Positions 22,961 to 61,343 of a stretch of 64,000 bases of DNA are shown one piece after another (within the stretch, counting starts at the first letter, position 1; each line of letters opens with the position of its first letter). The notes under the pieces are model-generated. The model ran no database searches. It had not been told where the DNA came from and worked only from the letters and a program-made list of their open reading frames with translations. The position numbers were made by a program, and so were the translations under genes. This DNA is from Microvelia longipes (lineage: Eukaryota > Arthropoda > Insecta > Hemiptera > Veliidae): positions 45,803,963 to 45,867,962 of the forward strand of contig JACMZG010001914.1 in assembly GCA_018340805.1 (NCBI GenBank), read 5' to 3'.

Positions 22961-23752
22961 TAATAAATCAATAATGACCGAGTCCGGTAGCTCAGTGGTA
23001 GAGCGCACGCCTTTCGACCTGGAGGTCGAGGGTTCAAATCCAGCCGGGGGAGGACCTCAATATGAGGTTATCCCTTGTACCGGACACTCGGGAGGTCTTG
23101 AATTCAAGGCCGGCCAACCCAGCCAGGGTTTTACGTGGTTTCCTTGGCTACTAATACGCAAATGCGGGGTTGGATCTAGTTTCATCTGAGACAAGTCTGG
23201 ATCCACGTTTCCGTTGTCTCCGGGTTAGTTAATGTTCTGCGGGCTGGGGGAGATGAAGGTCGGAAAGATATACTGAGCCTTTGTATGTCCGAAAACTTAG
23301 TCAGTGAAAGTGATGGCGGCGACACGAGTAACGTAAGTGACTAGGAACAAAGTGCTCGGTTCTTGAAGACAGACGTCTCCTAATAGCACTGCGGAGCTTT
23401 GACTTTCAGGTCAGGGCTAAAGAATGAGTTTGTGCACGCTGACATCTGGGTGCTAGAGTTCTTTGTCGGGTGGCGCTGGACTGGCCAGAGCGGTGAGCCT
23501 AGCCAGAGTCTAGCTGGTCTAGATGAACTAGGCACACTGTGAACTAGTCGCGGGCACTAGCCAGAGCAGTGAGTTTGGATAGAGTCTGGTTGGGCTAGAT
23601 GAACTGGACACACTGTGAACTGGTCATATGTGCCACCATGTACGGAGGGTGTGCTTCCTAGATGATTGGATGTGTACAAACTCAGGGGTTAATGTTGAGT
23701 GAGGGGAAAATGCTAAATGACCCTACGGGTTAAAGCGTAATAAATCAATAAT
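22961..23752 (+). mobile_element. tRNA-headed SINE-like element with 15-bp TSD
   Basis: The element (22976-23737, 762 bp) is bracketed by a perfect 15-bp duplication, TAATAAATCAATAAT (22961-22975 and 23738-23752). Its head has Pol III boxes: A box TAGCTCAGTGG (22988-22998) and B box GGTTCAAATCC (23031-23041). The body is much more GC-rich than its surroundings and contains an internal duplication of about 70 bp (about 23483-23550 and 23557-23625; gatgaact..gcacactgtgaact). It is long for a SINE. The open frame at 22974-23189 is a translation artefact of the tRNA-like head. Confidence 0.88.
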
Positions 23753-23784
23753 AGTAATATTAATGCATCCGTTTCATTGTCAGC

Positions 23785-24122
23785 GGTCACCCATACAGCA
23801 CTGACCACGCTCAATGCTGCTGAACTTTTATGATCCAACAAAAACCATGGATATATTTGTGGTATTGAAACGGAACTTGGTGTACTTATTTATTAAATAA
23901 AGGTTTATACGTGTACCAAATTTCAGAAAGAATTGAATTGATTTTCGATTTGTAAACACACACACACATACATAAACACACACACAGAAAACAACTTTGT
24001 GAAAACCACTTAAGGAGGCCTTAAAACACCTAAAACGTATAATTCCGGTTTCATCCCGGTTTCTGATTTTTTTGGAAACACTACACTTTTCCTATATACC
24101 TGCGGTATAAATGAGGAAAAGT
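23785..24122 (-). mobile_element. 5S-module repeat, copy 3
   Basis: Minus-strand copy directly after the SINE. The 5S-like module is at about 23786-23840 (agcggtcacccatacagcac, tgaccacgctcaatgctgct, gaacttttatgatcc); it is followed by a short body with a (CA)n run and the gcggtataaatgagg end. Confidence 0.78.
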
Positions 24123-24124
24123 AA

Positions 24125-24239
24125 TAGTTATTTATAGAAGTGTGTCTTTATGTCACGGCAATTAGATTTCCCGACGAGCGAAGCGAGTCGGGAAAAAATG
24201 CCAAGACATAAAGACATTCTCAGCCGGATGGCATACACT
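24125..24239. repeat. Second copy of the GACGAGCGAAGCGAG repeat
   Basis: Matches 15956-16080, with cgacgagcgaagcgagtcgg at about 24174. Confidence 0.75.
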
Positions 24240-24240
24240 A

Positions 24241-24729
24241 TTTTTTTGAGGTAGCACTCATTAAAAAAAATCAAAAATTGCACTCATTAAACTGCGCTAT
24301 AAATTAAATTAAAAAAAAACAAACGTCCAATTAACTCCATATTATCGTCGTCATTAAATTCATCCATAGCTTCACACTCTTACTCAAAAATGTATAAAAA
24401 TGCTTTATACAAAAAACAAACACAAATTGTCTTTTAGAACACCTTTTAAAAACGAAAAAAAAATTTAGTCTACGAACAAAACAGAAACAAAATGAATGTT
24501 TTTAAAGAAAACTCATGAAGGTTTAACACAGATTGTTTTTTGAACACGCTACATTACAGTAATGGCGGCAATATATGAATTACTTTTACGTCCTAGGAGT
24601 TTTTTCTACATTCATTATTGTCCTCGGAGGTGAAAAGTACTAAATAACCTCCTATAACAATAATGATTGGCTTCTCATCCTAAAACGGTCCAATAAAGTG
24701 CTCAAACTACGTACTACCTCAAAAAAAAT
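24241..24729. mobile_element. TTTTTTGAGGTAG foldback/MITE, copy 2
   Basis: Same termini and interior as 16081-16536. Confidence 0.8.
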
Positions 24730-26094
24730 ATATTATTCTATTATCTTAAATGGGGAACCAATATTAAGGTGGCGTGGGGGTGGGAGGGTTTAATGTTTTA
24801 TTATGGTGTTTCTTATCACAAATTTCAATTCCTCTTAAAAAGAGAAAATTTTTAACAACATTTTGTTTAAAAGTGTATTTTTTAGGTCCAAATTATTTAT
24901 TGATATAAATTTACATTTTAAAATAAGCAAACATTTTAATGAGGAGTTACTTTTTGTCGAAAAGTGCAACTCTTCGTCGAAAGATTGGGATAGGGACATG
25001 CCCCCTCTAGTAACATATCTCTATGCAGACTGTTAACCCTGGAAGGTAAAAGATCATTTTAAACTTTAAATAGTTTGTAAATTTCGTTGACTTAGAGGTC
25101 ATCTTTTGTTCTAATATTTATGAAAGAATGAAAAATTATCATTAAAACAAATAATTATCTTTTAACACAGATCTGTCACCTCTGAATAATGACTTAGATG
25201 TAAGTCATGACTACTTCCTTTAAAAGCTTTTTCTACTTTGAAAGAAAACAATTAAAACAATACTTTTATCTCCTTACAAAAAGGAAGTAAAACCCATATT
25301 GATTCATTAAACTCGTTTGCAGAAACATTTATCATACATCTAACTACATACAACAACTACATGAGTTGTCGAAAATTCAATGACTTTAAGGTCAGCATTA
25401 ATAAAGGACAACAAGACGATAAAATATGATAATATTGGGCGTCAACAGGAATATTGCTTTTAATTTTTTAACGCAACAAAGGCTCAAAGCATGTTTTCCC
25501 GCATCAGGTCTTCTGCATTTCCTTCCGAGACCGTTAGGCTGAGGGAGATAAATTAATTAGCTCCTGATGCTTGCCGAGGGAGTTAACTTTACTATTTTCA
25601 GAAGCATAGCCAAGGGGAATAAACCAAAAGTGGAAATACTTTTCCGCGCATTAAATTTTATCAACGACTAGTTTTGAGTTGTGGCTTGTGCTTCTAATTA
25701 TAACAGAGACTGGTTGGTCAATGAACAAGTGTCCTACCTCATCTATTATAACCTATTATACCTTTCGTTATACAACCTATTATAACCTTCTTAAAACCAA
25801 CCAATTGAAATCACTACCAACAAAATATTACATAAAAGACCCAAATAAATGCACCTTCATTTAGGTATCATTGTTTCTTTCACTCCAAGTTCGGGAAAGT
25901 GATCTTCCCACAATGCTGTGCAACATCGGTCATCGCAATAGTTATTTTCTATACAAGAAGGGTCTGTATAAAAATATTTATTTACACTGACTGGGTTCAA
26001 TACTGATAAGTATATGACTTCGTAAACAGTATCAAAATACCAGTGCATTTATGACAACAAAACAATTAATAATGTCATACAATGAACATTAATA
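24730..26094. other. Unassigned stretch with MITE end remnant
   Basis: A CATAGAG MITE terminal remnant (ctctagtaacatatctctatg) is at about 25005-25025. A segment rich in 'gaggctgagggag / gcttgccgagggag' words is at about 25525-25580. Nothing else was recognised. Confidence 0.4.
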
Positions 26095-26430
26095 AATAAA
26101 CTTAAAACATGCAGCTACTTAGAAAAGGTTGCAATGAGGATACACAGTGCTCCTGAGAGCCTCAAATAGATGTTTCAAGTCCTTTAATGCTAGAGCTATA
26201 TACTAGCCATATACAAGAGCTATAGCCTATCTCCATGAGGAAGGTAAGGTTATAATAAATCAATTGTTTTCGGCTTCCCGCACATTGTTTGTGTTGTGAT
26301 TTGTATTTTAAACATTTCTACTATATAACTTACTGTTTTTTTGCTCTTTTATCTGATTATATTGATAAACACAGTCAGGTTACTTTTTTGATGTATCGAA
26401 ATTCAAACCAGTATCGAAGTAGCGTAGGGG
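26095..26430. mobile_element. Head-to-head CATAGAG MITE fragments
   Basis: A minus-strand fragment (about 26120-26215, cacagtgctcctgagagcc) is followed by a plus-strand fragment (about 26225-26428, aaggttataataaatcaatt, ggcttcccgcacattgtttg, cagtcaggttacttttttga). Confidence 0.7.
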
Positions 26431-26479
26431 TTATCGATGTATCGATGTATATTATTATGTATATTATCGATGTATCGAG

Positions 26480-27465
26480 GATGCGTCTAATATTCGATGT
26501 CACTAATATGCGATGGAGCAAAATTATTTTTTAAAAATTTCAAGGTCGTCAACTGGCGATGCAGCTAAAGGGCGATGTCATAATGTGCGATGGAGCTAAA
26601 ATATTTTTAAAAATTTAAGGTCGTCAAACTTGGGCGATGCAGCTAAAGGGCGATGTCACTAATGTGCGATGGAGCTAAAATATTTTTAAAAATTCAAGGT
26701 CGTCAAACTTGGGCGATACAGCTAAAGGGTGGATGTCACTAATGTGCGATGGAGCTAAAATATTTTTAAAAATTTCAAGGTCGTCAAACTTGGCGATGCA
26801 GCTAAAGGGCGATGTCACTAATGTGCGATGGACTAAAATATTTTTAAAAATTTCAAGGTCGTCAAACTTGGGCGATGCAGCTAAAGGGCGATGTCACTAA
26901 TGTGCGATGGAGCTAAAATATTTTTAAAAATCACGTCAAACTTGGGCGATACAGCTAAAGGGTGATGTCACTAATGTGCGATGGAGCTAAAATATTTTTA
27001 AAAATTTCAAGGTCGTCAAACTTGGGCGATGCAGCTAAAGGGCGATGTCACTAATGTGCGATGGAGCTAAAATATTTTTAAAAATTTCAAGGTCGTCAAT
27101 CTTGGGCGATGCAGCTAAAGGGCGATGTCACTAATGTGCGATGGAGCTAAATATTTTTAAAAAATTTCAAGGTCGTCAAACTTGGGCGATGCAGCTAAAG
27201 GGCGATGTCACTAATGTGCGATGGAGCTAAAATATTTTTAAAAATTTCAAGGTCGTCAAACTTGGGCGATGCAGCTAAAGGGCGATGTCACTAATGTGCG
27301 ATGGAGCTAAAATATTTTTTTAAATATTTCAAGGTCGTCAAACTTGGGCGATGCAGCTAAAGGGCGATGTCACTAATGTGCGATGGAGCTAAAATATTTT
27401 AAATATTTCAAGGTCGTCAAACTTGGGCGATGCAGCTAAAGGGTGATGTCACTAATGTGCGATTG
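26480..27465. repeat. 80-bp satellite array
   Basis: About 12 tandem copies of an 80-bp unit containing gcgatgcagctaaagggcga, tgtcactaatgtgcgatgga and ttcaaggtcgtcaaacttgg. Each unit has two GCGATG..GCTAAA half-motifs, which suggests it arose by an ancient internal duplication. Confidence 0.95.
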
Positions 27466-27526
27466 GTCTAAACTGTTTTTTTATTTTTTTTGCTAAATCG
27501 AGCAAAATTACATGAAAACATAATAA

Positions 27527-28234
27527 AAATTCTGGCGCGGTGGTCCGCATGTCGGGCGAATTTCCTTTGGATGCGTGTTTCCGTGCTTTTTACATTATGT
27601 AAGTTTACAACTACTAAATAAATAATTCCGGCGCGGTGGTCCGCTGTCGGGCGAATTTCTTTAGAATGCGTGTTTCCGTGCTAAACAACCAATTTCTTGC
27701 TTATGCAAGAACCATGCCCATTGCGTGGTTCCGGTTCATGCTTTAGAATCTAAGCAGTTACTCAATTGTCAAGCACTGCTCGTAACTCATTTTGTCTGTA
27801 TTTTCCAAAGGAAATGCGCTAAAACCTTTAAAGATAACTGACTAAGCTTAAATATAAGTAACTAAGCTTTAATCTAGTGCAAATAATAGTGCGTACTTCT
27901 AATTTTAGAGCATAGTTTTGTACAACCAACTGGATAATTATGCGCATTTCCTTTGGAAAATACAGACAAAATGAGTTACGAGCAGTGCTTGACAATTGAG
28001 TAACTGCTTAGATTCTAAAGCATGAACCGGAACCACGCAATGGGCATGGTTCTTGCATAAGCAAGAAATTGGTTGTTTAGCACGGAAACACGCATTCTAA
28101 AGAAATTCGCCGACAGCGGACCACCGCGCCGGAATTATTTATTTAGTAGTTGTAAACTTACATAATGTAAAAAGCACGGAAACACGCATCCAAAGGAAAT
28201 TCGCCCGACATGCGGACCACCGCGCCAGAATTAT
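27527..28234. mobile_element. GGCGCGGTGGTCCGC foldback element, copy 1
   Basis: Two inverted arms meet near 27850-27890: tggcgcggtggtccgcatgt ... gcgtttccgtgct ... gcttatgcaagaaccatgcc ... ttttgtctgtattttccaaa, then the exact inverse. Each arm carries the GGCGCGGTGGTCCG motif twice. The arms are nearly identical, which suggests recent formation or gene conversion. Confidence 0.88.
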
Positions 28235-29031
28235 TTTCTAGTTGTAAACTTATATTAGGTAAAAAAAAAACGATAAAAAATTATTGTCCCTACTAGGATT
28301 CGAACCCAGGTACTCTGGGTTTGAGTGCTCGCATCCAAAGGAAATTCGCCCGACATGCGGACCACCGCGCCAGAATTATTTTCTAGTTGTAAACTTATAT
28401 TAAGTAAAAAAAACGATAAAAAATTATCGACCTTTCCAGGATTCGAACCCAGGTACCCTGAGTTTGAGTGGTCGTATTGACTCCGGACCACTGGCATTCA
28501 ACTCAGAGGCCCAAAAAACATTGAAAACGACACCCTACTCGAAATTTAATTTTTAACGACCGTAATGTTGGTTTTCTATAATTTTTGTGGTTTTTTCGAC
28601 TTTTTGGTAACTTAAAGTGGTCGTATCGACTTCGGACCGGTTTCATTCGATTCAGCGCCCAAAATTACATAGAAAACGACACCCTACTCGAAATTTATTT
28701 TTTATCGACCTAAATTTTGGTTTTTGGTAATTTACAATGGTTTATTCGATTTTTAGGTCACTTATAGTAGTCGTATCGACTTCGGACCGGTTTCATTCGA
28801 TTCAGCATCTCAAAAAACATAAATATTGACCTTTTTGCGGCAAAAATATTAACCCTGAATTTTGCCGATTTTTTGAAAATTTCGCTGACTCAGCAAACCG
28901 GGTTAATGACGTCACAAAAACCTGGTTTTCAATAGGGTTCGTGTCCTCCCCAAGGTTGATTTTTGTACCAAGTTTGGTTAAAAAATATTTATCCGTTCGA
29001 AAGATAGAGTGTTTACAAGAAAGTGTCTAGA

Positions 29032-29293
<262 letters not shown>

Positions 29294-29410
29294 AAAGTTT
29301 CAAAAAAATTTTTTTTTCGTCATTAGGGACCTCTGAAACGGATTTGTGTCGTGGTCCGAGGTTCGAATTCCGCCATGACGCCTATCCCATTAGCGAATTT
29401 TTTCCCAAAG

Positions 29411-29990
29411 GAAATTCGCTAAAAGTATGTTTTCCTGTAGGTTTTAGCGAATTTTCAAGGGATTTATCCCTCTAAAAGTAAAAAGTGTTTGGTCAATCTT
29501 CGCCTACGGCTTGGAACTAAATAAAAATAAATAAGGAGGATTCAACTCTTAAATAAAAATAAACTTGTGAACGAAATTCTATTTTGCTGCCTAGTGACAT
29601 AAATAACTACTATCTATTGTTGATTCAATGCAATAGGAAAGAATAGAAATAGAATAGAATAGAAAAATAGCATAGAATAGAAGAATAGAAAGAATAGGCA
29701 AATTTTTATTATATTTACAGTATTTTGGCCAAATAATAAATTTCTAACTATTTTCCATGAGATATTTACCTAATTTAATAAAAACTGGAGTCGCAAAAGT
29801 CTTAAAAAAATGGTTGTCAAGAATGTGCGATAGAGCTAATCAGCTCTCTCAGAAAGTGGTGGGGGATTAGCTAAAATGAACATTCAACGCTTTGTAGGCG
29901 ATCCTGGAGGTAGGGCAGGCCTCCTTTAGTAATACATATCAATGATTAATTGCACAATTCTATTTTCATTTATATTACAAGGATAAATTA
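29411..29990. other. Spacer between inverted arms, left part
   Basis: It contains palindromic AAAGGAAATTCGC words (29400-29460), an (AATAG)n run (29640-29697) and a weak MITE end (ctcctttagtaatacatatc, about 29920). No gene. Confidence 0.5.
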
Positions 29991-29994
29991 GGCC

Positions 29995-30260
29995 TTTTTA
30001 AATACTAGGAGAGGCTTGAAACATATTTTTAGGGTGCTCTGTGAAACCTCATTGTAGCCTACTCCTAGACCAATATTAGGTTATAATAAATTAATCGTCG
30101 GCCATTGGCACATTGTTAGGGTTTTGTTTTGTAATATATTAGTTAATGTCATTGTTTACTGATTATTTTTTATTTTAATAAGTGAATGTGTTCTGGTTAT
30201 TTTTTTCATTCTTCAAAATTCAACCATCAGGACCTCTTTAGCTATATTAACATCTTTATG
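29995..30260 (+). mobile_element. Degraded CATAGAG MITE copy
   Basis: Recognised by gtgctctgtgaaacctcatt-like sequence at about 30033, ggttataataaattaatcg and a frayed ending near 30240. Confidence 0.6.
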
Positions 30261-30339
30261 TAAGAACTAACCTTTCTGTAACCAACTTTTCTGCTGCGTA
30301 CTTAACAATTTTGACATCCGAAAAAATAGTGTAGAGTTT

Positions 30340-31030
30340 TTAGACATATAGATATATACTACAGTCTATCGTTTAGTTTAAAAATCTTGACAGGTCAGTT
30401 TAGATACTACTGATTCTTAAGAAAAAAAAAATCCCTGCAAGAAGGGAGCGGGAAAAAACTATGTAAACAAATCAGGTTATTTTACCCGTATTTTCTGGGC
30501 GATGTTTTTTTACATTTCTTTTGTGAAGTTTTATTTTAAAATATTTTTAATATTAATTTAAAGGTAGTTTTCATAACGATGTAATCAAAAAAAGAACCAC
30601 AAACAAAGTGAACGATTGCCGGGAAGAAGGTTTTTCCCTACAGTGTTTATTGTGGTAGGGATTTTTTTTTTTGAGTGTGAGGTTGGCAGCGGCTTCTCTG
30701 ATTGGTCAATCCCCAAAATACTTATGACCTTAGGGATTTTTAAACTAAACGATAGACTGTAGACGGGCATAGTCTATCTCGTTACAACGAGAGACCTGAA
30801 ACATCTTTTAAGGGCTCTCAGGGGCTCTGTGTAACCTCATTTAAACCTCCTCCAAGAGTGAGTTAGGTTATAGTAAATTAATCGTTTTCGGCTTCCCGCT
30901 CATTACTTGTATTTTGATTTGTATTTTTAACGTTCTAATGTAAAAGTTACTGAAACTTTGTACTGAATATTTGATTATATTTATAAGCGAGGTGGTAAGG
31001 TTACTTTTTCAATGTTTCAAAATGTAATTC
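30340..31030 (+). mobile_element. CATAGAG MITE interrupted by a CTACAGTC element
   Basis: The MITE begins at 'catatagatatatac' (about 30345) and resumes at about 30765 (gacctgaaacatctttt, gggctctcaggggctctgtg, ggcttcccgctcattacttg), ending near 31030. The interrupting sequence has inverted ends, which gives an insertion order. Confidence 0.8.
30359..30763. mobile_element. CTACAGTCTATCG foldback/MITE, ~405 bp
   Basis: The ends CTACAGTCTATCGTTTAG and CTAAACGATAGACTGTAG are exact inverses. The interior (gacaggtcagtttagat, aagggagcgggaaaaaacta, attgccgggaagaaggtttt) is shared in reverse with about 47995-48290. Confidence 0.88.
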
Positions 31031-31247
31031 GTTCGCGATTCAAAGTCCGTAGCAGCGCCACCGTCGCTGATAAGAAATTGATAACGAAAGGGTGATCGTT
31101 GTTAAAGTCCTTATGGGGTTTTTTGGTTTTAGCGAATTTCCTTTGAAAATTCGCCTAATGGGATAGGCGTCATGGCGGAATTCGAACCTCGGACCACGAC
31201 ACAAATCCGTTTCAGAGGTCCCTTATGACGAAAAAAAAATTTTCGTT

Positions 31248-31411
<164 letters not shown>

Positions 31412-32073
31412 TTCTAGACACTTTCTTGTAAACACTCTATCTTTCGAACGGATTAATATTTTTTAACCAAACTTGGTACAAAAATCAACCTTTGGGAGGA
31501 CACGAAACCCTATTGAAAACCAGGTTTTTGTGACGTCATTAACCCGGTTTGCTGAGTCAGCGAAATTTTCAAAAAATCGGCAAAATTCAGGGTTAATATT
31601 TTTTGCCGCGAAAAAGGTCAATATTTATGTTTTTTGAGACGCTGAATCGAATGAAACCGGTCCGAAGTCGATACACCACTCTAAGTGACCTAAAAATCGA
31701 AAAAAACCATTGTAAATTACCGAAAACCAAAATTTAGGTCGATAAAAAAAAAATTTCGAGTAGGGTGTCGTTTTCTATGTAATTTTGGGCGCTGAATCGA
31801 ATGAAACCGGTCCGAAGTCGATACGACCACTTTAAGTTACCAAAAAGTCGAAAAAACCACAAAAATTATAAAAAACCAAAATTACGGTCGTTAAAAATTA
31901 AATTTCGAGTAGGGTGTCGTTTTCATGTTTTTTGGGCCTCTGAGTTGAATACCAGTGGTCCGGAGTCAATACGACCACTCAAACTCAGGGTACCTGGGTT
32001 CGAAATCCTGGAAGGGTCGATAATTTTAATCGTTTTTTTTACTTAATATAAGTTTACAACTAGAAAATAATTC

Positions 32074-32160
32074 TGGCGCGGTGGTCCGCATGTCGGGCGA
32101 ATTTCCTTTGGATGCGTGCACTCAAACCCAGAGTACCTGGGTTCAAATCCTAGTAGGGAC
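32074..32160 (+). repeat. tRNA-like module with A and B boxes
   Basis: TGGCGCGGTGG (32074-32084) fits an A box and GGTTCAAATCC (32140-32150) is an exact B-box match 55 bp downstream, followed by TAGTAGGGAC. The acceptor strands do not pair well, so it is a tRNA-derived relic. Inverted copies lie at about 28282-28375 and 32965-33055. Confidence 0.65.
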
Positions 32161-32209
32161 AATATTTTTTTATTGTTTTTTACCTAATATAAGTTTACAA
32201 CTAGAAAAT

Positions 32210-33050
32210 AATTCTGGCGCGGTGGTCGCATGTCGGGCGAATTTCCTTTGGATGCGTGTTTCCGTGCTTTTTCATTATATAAGTTTACAACTACTAAATA
32301 AATAATTCCGGCGCGGTGGTCCGCTGTCGGGCGAATTTCATTTAGAATGCGTGTTTCCGTGCTAAACAACCCATTTCTTGCTTATGCAAGAACCATGCCC
32401 ATTGCGTGGTTCCGGTTCATGCTTTAGAACCTAAGCAGTTACTCAATTGTCAAGCACTGCTCGTAACTCATTTTGTCTGTATTTTCCAAAGGAAATGCGC
32501 TAAATCCTTTAAAGATAACTGACTAAGCTTAAAGATAAGTAACTAAGCTTTAAACTAGTGCAAATAATAGTGCGTACTTCTAATTTTAGAGGCATAGTTT
32601 TGTACAACAACTGGATGATTATGCGCATTTCCTTTGGAAAATACAGACAAAATGAGTTACGAGCAGTGCTTGACAATTGAGTAACTGCTTAGGTTCTAAA
32701 GCATGAACCGGAACCACGCAATGGGCATGGTTCTTGCTAAGCAAGAAATGGGTTGTTTAGCACGGAAACACGCATTCTAAATGAAATTCGCCCGACAGCG
32801 GACCACCGCGCCGGAATTATTTATTTAGTAGTTGTAAACTTATATAATGCAAAAAGCACGGAAACACGCATCCAAAGGAAATTCGCCCGACATGCGGACC
32901 ACTGCGCCATTATATTTTCTAGTTGTAAACTTATATTTAGTAAAAAACAATAAAAAATATTGTCCCTACTAGGATTTGAACCCAGGTACTCTGGGTTTGA
33001 GTGCACGCATCCAAAGGAAATTCGCCCGACATGCGGACCACCGCGCCAGA
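32210..33050. mobile_element. GGCGCGGTGGTCCGC foldback element, copy 2
   Basis: Same arm structure as 27527-28234, with the centre near 32560. Confidence 0.88.
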
Positions 33051-33053
33051 ATT

Positions 33054-33844
33054 TTTCTTGTTTATGACGGTTATTCTTTAAATTTTTTTCTCGAAGTGCT
33101 TTAATTTAATTACTTTTAGGGCGTATGAACTCAGTAAAATCACTATTTCATTTAAAAATAGAAAAAATTGAGTGATAAGAAGATGAAAATCACAATATAA
33201 TGTTTATTTATTAATTATTAATTAATGTTACTTGTAATTAATTTTATTTTGTACAAACACAAAATTACCTTTTTATTGCATTAAATTGTTTCAATTAGTT
33301 GTAACAGGTATTTAAATTAACTGATAACAAGCTGATTTTCACCGTAATGGTGTTTTAATTTATTAATCAATTTTATTTACTCACTAAAATAATTAATAAC
33401 TCAATAAATTCACTTTTTTGTAAAATGTTTGTTTAAATTATTCGTTTAGGTTTTATTATTTTTGTGTTAAATCGGACAAATCCAAGTCTGTAGTGAGAGC
33501 CTGATTCTATATTTAAAATCCTGGAATAAACAAAGTATTTATCTATGAAATATTTGCAACTTTTTTTAGCACCGATAGTCGTTCTATTAATTTTTACCGC
33601 ATTTATCACAAATTAACTAACAATAAAGAAATAAAAGAAGAATTTTTATCGGCTCTCATGCTAATTCTATGATAAAAAAATTTTGATCACCCTTTCGTTT
33701 TCCCGCCATTGGTATTGCTAACCTTACAACTATCTCTTTGAATCAACTATAGCTTTGAATAGGGCCTCTCTAGTAATAATATCACTATGTTTTTAGACGT
33801 CACCCACGTAATGGCAATTTATTAAGTTAAAGTGGCTCAATTAT
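33054..33844. other. AT-rich stretch with MITE end remnant
   Basis: No gene. A CATAGAG MITE end (gaatagggcctctctagtaa, about 33757) marks an old copy. Confidence 0.45.
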
Positions 33845-33848
33845 AGCA

Positions 33849-34068
33849 AACACCCTTATTTGCTTCTTCCTATTTCCTCCAAACACCCTCATTTGCTTCT
33901 TCCTACTCCCTCCAAACACCCTCATTTGCTTTTTCCTACTCCCTCCAAACACCCTCATTTGCTTCTTTCTACTCCCTCCAAACACCCTCATTTGCTTCTT
34001 TCTACTCCCTTTATACACCTTCATTTGCTTCTTTCTTCTCCCTTCAAACACCTCATTTGCGCTATTTA
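33849..34068. repeat. 33-bp minisatellite next to bestrophin exon A
   Basis: About 6.5 copies of a 33-bp CT-rich unit (tttgcttcttcctactccct, ccaaacaccctca). It is open in both directions (33860-34075 plus; 33827-34087 minus, KKQMRVFGGSR repeat) because 33 is a multiple of 3. It ends about 50 bp before the bestrophin acceptor and may act as an extended pyrimidine tract. Confidence 0.95.
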
Positions 34069-34116
34069 TTTCTGAATATTCGCTCAAAGTGATTGGTTAC
34101 TCTGTTTCTGTTTCAG

Positions 34117-61240
<27,124 letters not shown>

Positions 61241-61337
61241 TACCGATTAAAGACATTTAAAAATACAAATTTGGTTAATGCGGACATAAAGACAAAAATG
61301 TCAACACGTGCAGCAGACATTATTTTAACAATATGAC

Positions 61338-61343
61338 AATAAA
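61338..61343 (+). promoter_or_regulatory. Possible poly(A) signal AATAAA
   Basis: AATAAA lies about 100 bp after the bestrophin stop, followed by a T-rich stretch. Several other AATAAA-like strings follow in this AT-rich DNA, so this is only the nearest good candidate. Confidence 0.4.

Noticed and set aside
22981..23053. A functional tRNA gene
   Set aside because: A and B boxes are good, but the acceptor and T stems do not pair properly and the segment is the head of a 762-bp element with target duplications.
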